NCBI GenBank assembly: GCA_024628785.1
Contig: CP102405.1
Coordinates: forward strand, 1,240,001-1,304,000
Direction of reading: 5' to 3'
Source of the DNA: Fusobacteria bacterium ZRK30
GTDB lineage: Bacteria; Fusobacteriota; Fusobacteriia; Fusobacteriales; Fusobacteriaceae
Length of the DNA: 64,000 nucleotides
The position numbers and the translations under genes were made by a program. Position 1 is the stretch's first letter; every line of letters starts with the position of its first letter. Below are positions 51,543-60,787 of the stretch, in pieces. Below the pieces are notes generated by a model, which saw only the letters and a list, made by a program, of their open reading frames with translations, was not told where the DNA came from and made no database searches.

Positions 51543-53150
51543 ATGATGCAAAGAGAAAAGAATAAAAATCCAGAGAATTCAAAGATATATCTTATAGGGA
51601 GTGGGATAGCATCCTTAGCAAGTGCAGTTTATTTAATAAAAGATGCTGAGGTACCCGGACAAAATATCCATATATTGGAGCAGGATAATATTTTAGGAGG
51701 GGCCCTTGATGGTATAGGAGATCCAGAAAAAGGATTTATTATTCGTGGGGGAAGGATGCATGAGGAGCATTTTGAATGTTATTGGGATCTTTTATCTAAT
51801 ATACCATCCTATGATGACCCAAATATTTCTGTTAAAGATGAATCCTTTGAATTTAGTTCTAAATTTGTTTCAAATGCAAAAGCTCGCCTGCTTAAAAATG
51901 GAGAAAAAATGGATCTCACATCTTTCGGACTTTCATTAAAAGAAAAGATTGCTTTATTAAAGTTGACACTTACACCTGAAAAGTTAATAGATAATAAACG
52001 AATTGAAGACTGGTTTGAAGATGAATTTTTTGAAACCAATTACTGGAAACTATGGACAACGATGTTTGCGTTTCAAAAATGGAGTAGTTTAGCAGAGATG
52101 AGGCGTTACATGAGACGTTTTATACATCTGGTAGATGGGCTGCCTAGACTTGGAGGGATTATGCGTACTAAGTATAATCAATATCAATCGGATGTTATAC
52201 CCCTTAAACGATATCTTCACGAAAGGGGAGTTCAGTTTGAGATGGAAAAACAGGTCGTAGATATTGACTTTAATATTTCTGCTGACGGGAAAAAAGCTCA
52301 GGTTTTACATGTTTTTGATAAAAATAGAAAAAAAGATGAGATTATCTTGAAGGAAAATGATTATGTATTTATAACTAATGGTTCTATCACAGAAAGCACG
52401 GACAATGGTTCTTGGACAAAACCTCCAGTTTTAAAAAATAAATCAACTTCAGGGTCATGGATGCTTTGGGAAAAAATAGCAAAAAAAGACAAAGAATTTG
52501 GTAACCCGGGAGTTTTTAGTGATAATATCGATTTACAGAAATGGTATTCATTTACTGCCACACTGAAAGATAAAACATTTCATGATTATATGGAAAAATT
52601 TTCTGGGAACATAGACGGAACTGGCGGTTTGGTAACTATGACAGATTCTAACTGGTTGATGTCAATTGTAATTGCCCGTCAGCCGCATTTTTCCAATCAA
52701 CCGGAGGACGTAAAGATTTTCTGGGGATATGGTTTATACCCTGACAAAGTGGGGAATTATATAAAGAAAAAAATGTCTGAGTGTAACGGTGAGGAGATCC
52801 TTGAAGAATTATGGTATCATCTAAAAATTCAAGACCTAATGAAACCTATTGTAAATTCAGGGTTAGTTAATTGTATTCCAGTAGCTATGCCGTTTATCGA
52901 CAGTTTATTCATGCCCCGTGCAAGGGGGGATCGTCCTAAGGTGTTGCCGGAAGGAGCAAAAAACTTCGCTTTTTTAGGGCAGTTTACAGAACTTCCAAAA
53001 GATTGTGTGTTTACAGTTGAATACTCTGTCCGATGTGCACAAACGGCAGTTTACGGGCTCTTTGAAACTGGAAAAGAAGTATTGCCTGTTTATGATTCAA
53101 TTAATAAGCCACAGGTACTGATAAAAGCTATGAAAGCAATAAGCAGGTAG
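51543..53150 (+). CDS. Oleate hydratase (myosin-cross-reactive antigen family)
   Basis: A flavoprotein that hydrates unsaturated fatty acids, for example oleate to 10-hydroxystearate. The 535 residues begin with the FAD motif GSGIASLASAVYLI and contain IRGGRMHEEHFECYWDLL, WKLWTTMFAFQKWSSL and TEYSVRCAQTAVYGLF-like VEYSVRCAQTAVYGL near the C-terminus, all signatures of the family. Length is at the short end of the usual 560-590. Two adjacent ATGs (51543, 51546) follow a ggggggag site. Confidence 0.95.
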   Translation: MMQREKNKNPENSKIYLIGSGIASLASAVYLIKDAEVPGQNIHILEQDNILGGALDGIGDPEKGFIIRGGRMHEEHFECYWDLLSNIPSYDDPNISVKDESFEFSSKFVSNAKARLLKNGEKMDLTSFGLSLKEKIALLKLTLTPEKLIDNKRIEDWFEDEFFETNYWKLWTTMFAFQKWSSLAEMRRYMRRFIHLVDGLPRLGGIMRTKYNQYQSDVIPLKRYLHERGVQFEMEKQVVDIDFNISADGKKAQVLHVFDKNRKKDEIILKENDYVFITNGSITESTDNGSWTKPPVLKNKSTSGSWMLWEKIAKKDKEFGNPGVFSDNIDLQKWYSFTATLKDKTFHDYMEKFSGNIDGTGGLVTMTDSNWLMSIVIARQPHFSNQPEDVKIFWGYGLYPDKVGNYIKKKMSECNGEEILEELWYHLKIQDLMKPIVNSGLVNCIPVAMPFIDSLFMPRARGDRPKVLPEGAKNFAFLGQFTELPKDCVFTVEYSVRCAQTAVYGLFETGKEVLPVYDSINKPQVLIKAMKAISR

Positions 53151-53201
53151 GCAAATTATAGAAAGTGATTTAAAATAACCCAGTTTTTAGGTATTGAAAT
53201 A

Positions 53202-53230
53202 AAAAGTCAATGGGAATCCATTGGCTTTTT
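53202..53230 (+). terminator. Terminator of the oleate hydratase gene
   Basis: AAAAGTCAATGG at 53202-53213 pairs with CCATTGGCTTTT at 53218-53229 (one G-T pair), then Ts. Confidence 0.88.
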
Positions 53231-53238
53231 AATATAAA

Positions 53239-53268
53239 TTGGAGTAAATTTAAGATTTGTATTATAAT
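53239..53268 (+). promoter_or_regulatory. Promoter of the GNAT-CDF gene
   Basis: TTGGAG at 53239-53244, 18-base spacer, TATAAT at 53263-53268. Confidence 0.6.
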
Positions 53269-53305
53269 ATATTAACTAAAAACAACTCTATATGGAGGAG
53301 GGAAG

Positions 53306-54529
53306 ATGTATAGAATATTAAAAGGAAAAACGTTAGAAAAATTTACAGAAAGATTAAAAGGGTTGAATCCTGATATTATGATAGATTCAGATGATAGGGC
53401 ATTTATAATCTTATTCGAAGAAGAAATTATAGGGTATGCCGTATTGGGAAAAGATAAAATTTTGAAGGATATATTCATTAAAGAAGAACGAAGGTATAGT
53501 TCTTTTGGAACCAGGTTAATAGAATTTATTAAAAATTATCTCTCTGCTAAGGGAGTAGATGAGGTATATTTAGACAGATATTTAGAAAATGCCATATTTT
53601 TTAAAAAGGTGGGCTTCAAAGAGTGGTCTGGAAACCTATATAAAATAGATGGTCTTACAGCCAGGGAAAAAAGAAAGAGGGACGGGGTAAGAAGTACTGT
53701 CCTGTCTATTGGAATCAATATGTTTTTAGCAGGGATAAAGATATTTTTTGGGATGCTTGGAAAAAGTAAGGCCTTGGTAGCCGATGGATTTCATTCTGTT
53801 TCAGATATAGTAGGATCTGTAGTAGTTTTAGTAGGGATATATTTGGGAAACAAGCCGGCAGATGAAGACCATCCCTATGGGCATGGGAAATTAGAGAGTA
53901 TAGCCGGGAATATAATCGGTGTAATACTGGTGATTACTGCATATAGTTTGATTATGGAGAATGTACTGGATTATATGCGGGAAACAGTGCGTCTGATTCC
54001 AGAGAATATAACCTTGGTTATTGTGCTTATTTCCATAGCTGTTAAGTATGTATTGTATAGATATAAATATAATATAGGGGTTAGAATAAAAAATGATGCT
54101 GTTTTAGCCGATGCCAGGGAGCATAAGAGTGATGTATTGTCTTCTGTAGGAGTTTTAGTAGGGATATTACTGTCGATCTATGTAAATCCAATATTTGACC
54201 TCCTGCTCAGTATAGTGGTAGGTCTGATCATCGGTAAGGAAGGATTACATATAATTTTTCAGACTTCTAATAATTTAATGGATATACAGGACAGAAAATT
54301 AATAGAAGAGGTAGACAGATATGTAAATTCATTTGGATATATAGAAAATGCTCATGATATAAGGATGAAAACATCGGGAAATATGGTCTATCTCTCGTTG
54401 CATATTAGATTAGATGGGAAGATGACTATTCATGAGGGACACGAACTATCTGATGATATAAAATACTCCATCTTAAATAGATTTGAAGATGTAGGGGATG
54501 TAACAATCCATATGGATTGTACCATATAA
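53306..54529 (+). CDS. GNAT-domain/cation diffusion facilitator fusion
   Basis: A 407-residue fusion. Residues ~1-115 resemble a small GNAT domain (EEEIIGYAVLG, the loop RRYSSFGTRLIEF in a degenerate form, YLENAIFFKKVGF). Residues ~127-407 are a complete CDF metal exporter with six membrane segments, the HxxxD sites FHSVSD and EHKSD and the HPYGHGKLE loop, plus the cytoplasmic C-terminal domain. It probably exports Zn2+ or Mn2+; the GNAT part could sense acetyl-CoA or modify a partner. The reading frame is continuous with no internal ribosome binding site between the parts. Confidence 0.85.
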   Translation: MYRILKGKTLEKFTERLKGLNPDIMIDSDDRAFIILFEEEIIGYAVLGKDKILKDIFIKEERRYSSFGTRLIEFIKNYLSAKGVDEVYLDRYLENAIFFKKVGFKEWSGNLYKIDGLTAREKRKRDGVRSTVLSIGINMFLAGIKIFFGMLGKSKALVADGFHSVSDIVGSVVVLVGIYLGNKPADEDHPYGHGKLESIAGNIIGVILVITAYSLIMENVLDYMRETVRLIPENITLVIVLISIAVKYVLYRYKYNIGVRIKNDAVLADAREHKSDVLSSVGVLVGILLSIYVNPIFDLLLSIVVGLIIGKEGLHIIFQTSNNLMDIQDRKLIEEVDRYVNSFGYIENAHDIRMKTSGNMVYLSLHIRLDGKMTIHEGHELSDDIKYSILNRFEDVGDVTIHMDCTI

Positions 54530-54575
54530 AATTTTAATTGAAATAGATCAATTGTAAGGTCTGTTTTACGATAAA

Positions 54576-54604
54576 TTGAAATAGAAAAAGAGATATGATA
54601 TACT
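54576..54604 (+). promoter_or_regulatory. Promoter of the helicase-lipid A unit
   Basis: TTGAAA at 54576-54581, 17-base spacer, TATACT at 54599-54604, 37 bases before the start of the helicase gene. Confidence 0.75.
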
Positions 54605-54640
54605 TTAAAAGAGTGTAAAAAAGAGTGTAGGGTGTGAATT

Positions 54641-56806
54641 ATGAGTATATTAAACGGATTGAATAATGAACAGAGAAAAGCAGCAGAAAAAATAGATGGA
54701 CCACTACTGATCTTAGCAGGAGCAGGAAGCGGGAAGACAAGAACGGTTACATATAGAATAGCTCATATGGTGCTGGAAAAAAGTATCAGTCCATATAAGA
54801 TCCTGGCTGTAACATTTACAAATAAGGCTGCTAAAGAAATGAGAGAAAGGGTAGAGAGTTTAATCGGCTTAGATGCTAAGAAGGTTATGGTCTCTACATT
54901 TCATTCATTTGGAGTCAGACTGCTCAGGGTATATGCTACAAAATTAGGTTATGATGCTAATTTTAATATCTATGATGCAGATGATCAGAAAAAATTAGTA
55001 GGCAGACTGATGAAGGAACTGGTAGTGACTAATAAGCAGTTAACACCAGCATCTGTAGTTTCTAAAATATCTAAATATAAGGAAGACGGAGAGGAACCGG
55101 CAGACGTATCTAAAGATGTTTATAATGCCGATACAAGAGTTGTAGCAGCTGTATATGAAAAATATGCTGAGGAACTTATAAAAAATAACGCTATGGACTT
55201 TGCCGATCTACTTATAAATACCAATAAATTATTGGATGACCCGGAAGTCTTAGAGAAGATACAGGGTAGATATGAATATGTAATGGTAGACGAATACCAG
55301 GATACCAACAATATTCAGTATCAGATAATAACCAAGATAGCTAAAAAACATAAAAATATATGTGTGGTTGGAGATGAAGACCAGAGTATATATGGATTTA
55401 GAGGAGCCAACATAAGAAATATTCTGGATTTTGAGAAGGAATATAAAGATGCTATGGTAGTAAAATTAGAGCAAAATTATAGATCAACTCAGAATATATT
55501 GGGAGCTGCAAACAGTATTATTAAATTAAATACAACTTCCAGAGGTAAAAATCTCTGGACTGAGAAGGAAAAAGGTCACTTGATTGAGATTTTTTCTGCA
55601 TCAGATGGAAGAGCAGAGGCAGATTATATATTACAGGAGATCATAAAGGGGAAAAATAACGGTAGATCATATAAAGATTATACTGTTTTATACAGAACCA
55701 ATGCACAGTCAAGGGTATTTGAGGAAGCTTTTTTAAGACATAGAATAAGCTATAAAATATTTGGCGGGATGCAGTTCTATCAGAGGGTAGAAGTAAAGGA
55801 TATACTTTCTTATATGAGAGTAATAAATAACCCTAAAGATACTGTTAGTTTATTTAGGATAATCAATGTTCCAAAAAGAAAAATTGGAGCAAAAACCATT
55901 GAAAAAATCAGAGATTTTGCCGATGAAAATGAGATAATATTCTTTGAAGCCATGGGTAGGATAGAGGAAACTAAACTAGGATCAGCTATAAAAGTAACTG
56001 TACTTAGACTGTATGAGATGTTAAAAAATATAATGGAAGAAAGCCAATTTCTAACAGCCTCAGAGATATATGATATGATCTTAGAGGGAACTAATTATAT
56101 GAACTATTTAACTACTTACGATGAAAAATTTGAAGCGAGAATGGATAATGTAAGGGAACTTCGAACTTCGATACAGGAGATGGAAGATTCAGAACAATAT
56201 GAAGGTTTCATAAGTGTAGGAGAATTTTTAGAACAAACTGCATTGGTAGCAGCTACAGACGATTTAGAAGAAGATACAGACTATGTAAAATTAATGACAA
56301 TTCATAACTCTAAAGGGTTAGAGTTTCCAATAGTTTTCCTAGTAGGGATGGAAGATGAATTATTTCCTAGTTCTAAAGCTGATTTTTCCGATGAGGATCT
56401 AGAGGAAGAGAGAAGGCTCTGCTATGTAGCTATAACCCGTGCTGAGGAAAAATTACATATCTCCCATGCATCTGAAAGGATGGTATATGGAAGAATTTCA
56501 TATATGAGAGATCCATCCAGGTTTTTAAAGGAAATAGATGACAGGTATGTGGATTATATAAATAAAGCAAAGGTTGCTCCTAAAAAGAAGGAAAGCAAAT
56601 TAGGAGGGTTAAACTTAATCACAAAAGCAGACTTTAAAGTGGATGAAAAATCACCCTTTAAAATTGGTGAAAGGGTAACCCATAAGAAGTTTGGTACTGG
56701 GATTATAAAAGACGTAGAAGCAGGGAAGAGACTTGTAATTAGATTTAGAGATGGGGATAAAAAACTGCCATTGGTTCTAGCTGAAAAGTTTTTAATAAAA
56801 GAATAA
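54641..56806 (+). CDS. ATP-dependent DNA helicase UvrD/PcrA
   Basis: 3'-5' superfamily 1A helicase in nucleotide excision and replication repair. All motifs are present over 721 residues: Walker A AGAGSGKT, TFTNKAAKEMRER, VDEYQDTN, GDEDQSIYGFRGA, QNYRST, LMTIHNSKGLEFPIVF and AITRAEEKL. The C-terminal KFGTGIIKDVEAGKRLVIRF is a PcrA-like Tudor-type region that binds RNA polymerase. It ends 36 bases before the lpxC start, so the two are likely co-transcribed. Confidence 0.95.
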   Translation: MSILNGLNNEQRKAAEKIDGPLLILAGAGSGKTRTVTYRIAHMVLEKSISPYKILAVTFTNKAAKEMRERVESLIGLDAKKVMVSTFHSFGVRLLRVYATKLGYDANFNIYDADDQKKLVGRLMKELVVTNKQLTPASVVSKISKYKEDGEEPADVSKDVYNADTRVVAAVYEKYAEELIKNNAMDFADLLINTNKLLDDPEVLEKIQGRYEYVMVDEYQDTNNIQYQIITKIAKKHKNICVVGDEDQSIYGFRGANIRNILDFEKEYKDAMVVKLEQNYRSTQNILGAANSIIKLNTTSRGKNLWTEKEKGHLIEIFSASDGRAEADYILQEIIKGKNNGRSYKDYTVLYRTNAQSRVFEEAFLRHRISYKIFGGMQFYQRVEVKDILSYMRVINNPKDTVSLFRIINVPKRKIGAKTIEKIRDFADENEIIFFEAMGRIEETKLGSAIKVTVLRLYEMLKNIMEESQFLTASEIYDMILEGTNYMNYLTTYDEKFEARMDNVRELRTSIQEMEDSEQYEGFISVGEFLEQTALVAATDDLEEDTDYVKLMTIHNSKGLEFPIVFLVGMEDELFPSSKADFSDEDLEEERRLCYVAITRAEEKLHISHASERMVYGRISYMRDPSRFLKEIDDRYVDYINKAKVAPKKKESKLGGLNLITKADFKVDEKSPFKIGERVTHKKFGTGIIKDVEAGKRLVIRFRDGDKKLPLVLAEKFLIKE

Positions 56807-56842
56807 AAAACTACAATGAAAAATGCTGCAGGGAGAGAAAAT

Positions 56843-57670
56843 ATGAGAAGAAAAACCATTGCGAAAGAGATAACCTATGAGGGGATAGGTCTTCATAAGG
56901 GTGAAATGATAAAGATAAAATTAATACCGGTTACAGAGAAAACTGGAATTATATTTAAAAGGATAGATCTAAAAAAGGGAGAGAATGAGGTAATAATGAA
57001 CTTAGAAAATACCTTTGATCTGACTCGTGGAACAAATTTAAAAAATAAATATGATGCCAAAATTCATACTATCGAACATTTTTTATCGGCATTAGCCATA
57101 TTTGAAATAACAGACTTAATGGTAGAAATAGATGGTAATGAATTGCCCATTGGAGACGGGAGTGCCAAAATATTCGGGGAATTAATAAGAGATACAGGAA
57201 CTTGTGATTTAGATTCTGAGATAGAGGAGCTGGTGATAAAAGAGCCGGTATACCTGACTAAAGGTGACAAGCATGTTGTAGGATTACCCTACGATGGATT
57301 TAAAATAACCTATACAATAAAATTTGATCATACATTCTTAAAAACACAGATGTTGGAGATAGATCTTAATCAAGAAAATTATTTGAAGGAGATAGCACCA
57401 GCAAGAACCTTTGGGTTTGACTATGAGGTAGAGTATTTGAGGAAAAATAACCTGGCTCTAGGGGGAACTTTAGAGAATGCCATAGTAATCAATAAAAATG
57501 GTGTGGATAACCCTGGTGGTCTTAGGTTTGAAGATGAATTTGTAAGACATAAAATTTTGGACATAATAGGTGATTTGAAAGTGATCAATAGACCTATAAA
57601 AGGTCATATAATTGCTATAAAAGCAGGACATGCACTGGATATAGAATTTGCAAAATTATTAACTAAATAA
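56843..57670 (+). CDS. lpxC: UDP-3-O-acyl-N-acetylglucosamine deacetylase
   Basis: The committed zinc enzyme of lipid A synthesis. The 275 residues have the first zinc ligand in HTIEHFLSAL, the PIGDGSA loop and the RHKILDIIGDL segment with the remaining His and Asp ligands. I chose ATG 56843, six bases after gggagag; an ATG 27 bases upstream lacks a good site. It leads the operon lpxC-fabZ-lpxA-lpxI-lpxB-msbA. Confidence 0.95.
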   Translation: MRRKTIAKEITYEGIGLHKGEMIKIKLIPVTEKTGIIFKRIDLKKGENEVIMNLENTFDLTRGTNLKNKYDAKIHTIEHFLSALAIFEITDLMVEIDGNELPIGDGSAKIFGELIRDTGTCDLDSEIEELVIKEPVYLTKGDKHVVGLPYDGFKITYTIKFDHTFLKTQMLEIDLNQENYLKEIAPARTFGFDYEVEYLRKNNLALGGTLENAIVINKNGVDNPGGLRFEDEFVRHKILDIIGDLKVINRPIKGHIIAIKAGHALDIEFAKLLTK

Positions 57671-57695
57671 TTAAATAAATAGGAGTGATTAAAAA

Positions 57696-58115
57696 ATGAT
57701 GAATATAGCTGAGATAAAAAAGAGAATACCACATAGATATCCGTTTTTATTGGTAGATAGAGTAACAAAAATTGGTGAAAATACTTTGGAAGCTTACAAA
57801 AATGTAAGTGTAAATGAGGAGTTCTTCAATGGACATTTCCCAGATTATCCAATCATGCCAGGAGTATTAATAGTAGAAGGAATGGCTCAAGCACTTGGAT
57901 TATTAGTAAATGCAGATGATGAACCTATTACACCTCTTTTTGCCTCAATTGAAAGTGCAAAATTTAAAAAACCTGTAGTACCTGGAGATAGATTAGTATA
58001 TGAAGTGGAAGTTATAAAAGCTAAAAGATCTATAGTAAAAGGTAGAGGAGTAGCAAAAGTAGATGGAGAGGTAGTAGCCACAGCAGATCTAATGTTTGCT
58101 ATTATGAAAAAGTAG
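57696..58115 (+). CDS. fabZ: 3-hydroxyacyl-ACP dehydratase
   Basis: Dehydrates 3-hydroxyacyl-ACP in fatty acid synthesis. The 139-residue hot-dog protein has the catalytic His in [16 protein letters not shown] and Glu in [10 protein letters not shown]. It sits between lpxC and lpxA, sharing the 3-hydroxyacyl-ACP pool as in many Gram-negatives. Confidence 0.95.
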   Translation: MMNIAEIKKRIPHRYPFLLVDRVTKIGENTLEAYKNVSVNEEFFNGHFPDYPIMPGVLIVEGMAQALGLLVNADDEPITPLFASIESAKFKKPVVPGDRLVYEVEVIKAKRSIVKGRGVAKVDGEVVATADLMFAIMKK

Positions 58116-58126
58116 GGAGGAAGTTC

Positions 58127-58900
58127 ATGGCTAACATACATAAAACCGCAATCATTGGGGAGGGAGCTGTACTTGGTAAAGGTGTAGAAATAGGTCCCTA
58201 TAGTATCATTGGTAGCGAAGTAGTAATAGGGGATAATACCATAATTGAATCCCATGTTGTAATAGACGGAATTACTATAATAGGTAAAAATAATAAGATC
58301 TACTCATATGCTTCCATAGGAAAGGAGTCGCAAGACCTTAAATATAAAGGGGAACCTACTAAGACCATAATAGGTGACAACAATAAAATAAGGGAGTTTG
58401 TAACTATTCATAGGGGAACAGATGACAAGTGGGAAACTGTAATAGGAAGTAATAATCTGCTTATGGTATATGTACATGTAGCCCATGATGTAATCATAGG
58501 AGATAACTGTATTTTGGCTAACAATGTAACTTTAGCAGGACATGTAACTGTAGGAGATTTTGCAATTATAGGCGGATTAACACCGATACATCAATTTTGT
58601 AACATAGGGGCTCACAGTATGACTGGAGGAGGATCCTTGATAGTTCAAGATGTACCACCGTATATTTTAGCAGAGGGATCTCGTGCAGTAGCTCGTGGAT
58701 TAAATAGTGTAGGCCTTTCCAGAAGAGGTTTTTCAAAGGAAGATATATCTATATTAAAAAAAGTATATAGGTTAATATTTAGATCTAAGATGTTATTGAA
58801 GGATGCTTTAGCTGAGATAGAGGAAACATATGGTGAAAATGAGTGTGTAAAAAACTTTTTAGAATTTGTTAAAAACAGTAGTAGGGGGATTATCAAATAA
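58127..58900 (+). CDS. lpxA: Acyl-ACP:UDP-N-acetylglucosamine O-acyltransferase
   Basis: First step of lipid A synthesis. The 257 residues form a left-handed beta helix of hexapeptide repeats (IGEGAVLGKGVEIGPYSIIG and onward), with the catalytic His in VHVAHDVIIGD and a helical C-terminal domain. The stop overlaps the lpxI start codon by one base. Confidence 0.95.
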   Translation: MANIHKTAIIGEGAVLGKGVEIGPYSIIGSEVVIGDNTIIESHVVIDGITIIGKNNKIYSYASIGKESQDLKYKGEPTKTIIGDNNKIREFVTIHRGTDDKWETVIGSNNLLMVYVHVAHDVIIGDNCILANNVTLAGHVTVGDFAIIGGLTPIHQFCNIGAHSMTGGGSLIVQDVPPYILAEGSRAVARGLNSVGLSRRGFSKEDISILKKVYRLIFRSKMLLKDALAEIEETYGENECVKNFLEFVKNSSRGIIK

Positions 58901-59703
58901 TGGAGAAGATAGCTGTTATTGTAGGAAATGGAGAACTTCCGGTAAAATTTTTAGAATCTGCTAAAGAATATGGAATAGATCCATATCCAATAGGGCTATT
59001 TGATACAGTATCTGATAAGGTCAAGTCCCATCATAATTATGTAGAGATGAATATAGGTGAGATGAAAAAAATTCTCCTATATCTATTGACTAATAATATC
59101 GAAAAGATGGTTATGCTGGGAAAGGTAGAAAAAAAATTACTGTTTAATGATCTTCAGTTAGATGAAGTAGGAGAGGAACTTCTAAAGAGGATGCCTGATA
59201 GAAAAGATGAAACTCTATTATTTGGTGTGATCTCTCTATTTAGATTAAATGGTATAAAAGTACTGCCTCAAAATCATCTTATGAAAGATATGATGTTCTC
59301 TGAAAGAGTATATACAAAAACTATTCCTAACGAAGATGAAAATAAAACTATAAAAATAGGTATAGAGGGGGCCCGGGCTCTCTCTATTATAGATGCAGGC
59401 CAGTGTGTGGTCTGTAAGGATGGTTCTATTATTACCCTGGAGGGTATAGAGGGAACCGACAAGACTATTGAAAGGGCCTATGAATATGCAGGGGATAACT
59501 GTATCCTGGTAAAGATGGCCAGGCCTCAGCAGGATATGAGGGTAGATATACCAGCCATTGGTTTGGATACCATAAAAAAAATAATATCTATCGGTGGAAA
59601 GGGTATAGTTGCAGAAGCTGACAGGATGTTATTTTTAGATAAAGAAGAGTGTATAAAATTAGCAAATGACAATAGCATTTTCATTGTAGGAGTTAGGGTA
59701 TAG
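58900..59703 (+). CDS. lpxI: UDP-2,3-diacylglucosamine pyrophosphatase, LpxI type
   Basis: Cleaves UDP-2,3-diacylglucosamine to lipid X, replacing LpxH in many bacteria. The 267 residues match the DUF1009/LpxI family: VGNGELPVKF at the N-terminus, GVISLFRLNGIKV, GQCVVCKDGSIITLEGIEGTD and KMARPQQDMRVDIPAIG with the conserved Asp. It is placed between lpxA and lpxB, the standard LpxI position. Confidence 0.95.
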   Translation: MEKIAVIVGNGELPVKFLESAKEYGIDPYPIGLFDTVSDKVKSHHNYVEMNIGEMKKILLYLLTNNIEKMVMLGKVEKKLLFNDLQLDEVGEELLKRMPDRKDETLLFGVISLFRLNGIKVLPQNHLMKDMMFSERVYTKTIPNEDENKTIKIGIEGARALSIIDAGQCVVCKDGSIITLEGIEGTDKTIERAYEYAGDNCILVKMARPQQDMRVDIPAIGLDTIKKIISIGGKGIVAEADRMLFLDKEECIKLANDNSIFIVGVRV

Positions 59704-59715
59704 AGGAGGGACAGT

Positions 59716-60786
59716 ATGAAGTATTTTGTTTCGACAGGTGAGATCTCAGGGGATCTTCACCTATCATATCTTGTAAATGCAATGAATAAAATTGACAACA
59801 ATGCCAGTTTTTTTGGAGTAGCAGGTAAACATTCCAAAGAAGCTGGTGTTACTGTTATACAGGATATAGATGAACTGGCTGTAATGGGGATTTGGGAAGC
59901 CCTAAAAAAATATAAATTTTTAAAGAATAAAGTCTATGAATATATAGAGTTTATTAAAAAAGAGAAGATCAAAAAAGTAATCTTAGTAGATTATGGAGGA
60001 TTTAATCTGAAATTTATGGAACTTCTGAAAAAACATGTAGAGGATGTAGAGATATACTATTATATACCGCCTAAAGTTTGGGTTTGGGGAGAAAAACGTG
60101 TTGAAAAATTAAGACATGTAGATCATATAGTGGTTATATTTCCATGGGAAGTGGATTTTTATAAGAAACACGGAATAGATGTAGTCTATTACGGAAATCC
60201 ATTTTTAGATATCTACAAGCGGATAGATCAGAGGGGAGAGAAGATCCTTTTACTTCCTGGAAGCAGAAAAAAAGAGGTACAGAAGCTACTTCCTGTAATG
60301 ATGGAAGTTGTGGAAAGATCTGCGAATGAAAACTTTATATTAAAATTAGCCAAAAGGGATCATTTAAAGTGGGTAGACTTGGATATAAACAGATATAAAA
60401 ACTTAGAGGTTGTAGATGATTTATCTCTTAAAGATGTAGTAAAACAATCTAAATATGCCATAGCAGCTTCAGGAACGGTAATATTGGAATTGGCACTCTT
60501 GGGTTTACCGGGAGTTGTAATCTATAAGATCGACAGACTGAGCGGACTGATAGCAAAATATATACTAAAATTAAAATATGTCTCTCTGCCGAACTTAGCT
60601 TTGGATAGGGAAGTTTATAGAGAACTCCTCCAGGGAGAATGCAATAGAGATAACATCCTAGGTGCTATACAAAATATAGAAGATAACAGGGAATATTTTG
60701 AGGAGCAGATAAGTGAAATAATAGAAAAACTAGGCGGAAATAATATAATAGAAAAGTACGCTAAATTCTTTTTGAAAGGAAAATAA
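59716..60786 (+). CDS. lpxB: Lipid-A-disaccharide synthase
   Basis: GT19 enzyme that joins lipid X and UDP-diacylglucosamine into the disaccharide. The 356 residues have GEISGDLHLSYLV at the N-terminus, PPKVWVWGEKRV, LLPGSRKKEV and ASGTVILELALLGLPGVVIYK. A little shorter than the E. coli enzyme (382). Confidence 0.94.
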   Translation: MKYFVSTGEISGDLHLSYLVNAMNKIDNNASFFGVAGKHSKEAGVTVIQDIDELAVMGIWEALKKYKFLKNKVYEYIEFIKKEKIKKVILVDYGGFNLKFMELLKKHVEDVEIYYYIPPKVWVWGEKRVEKLRHVDHIVVIFPWEVDFYKKHGIDVVYYGNPFLDIYKRIDQRGEKILLLPGSRKKEVQKLLPVMMEVVERSANENFILKLAKRDHLKWVDLDINRYKNLEVVDDLSLKDVVKQSKYAIAASGTVILELALLGLPGVVIYKIDRLSGLIAKYILKLKYVSLPNLALDREVYRELLQGECNRDNILGAIQNIEDNREYFEEQISEIIEKLGGNNIIEKYAKFFLKGK

Positions 60787-60787
60787 T

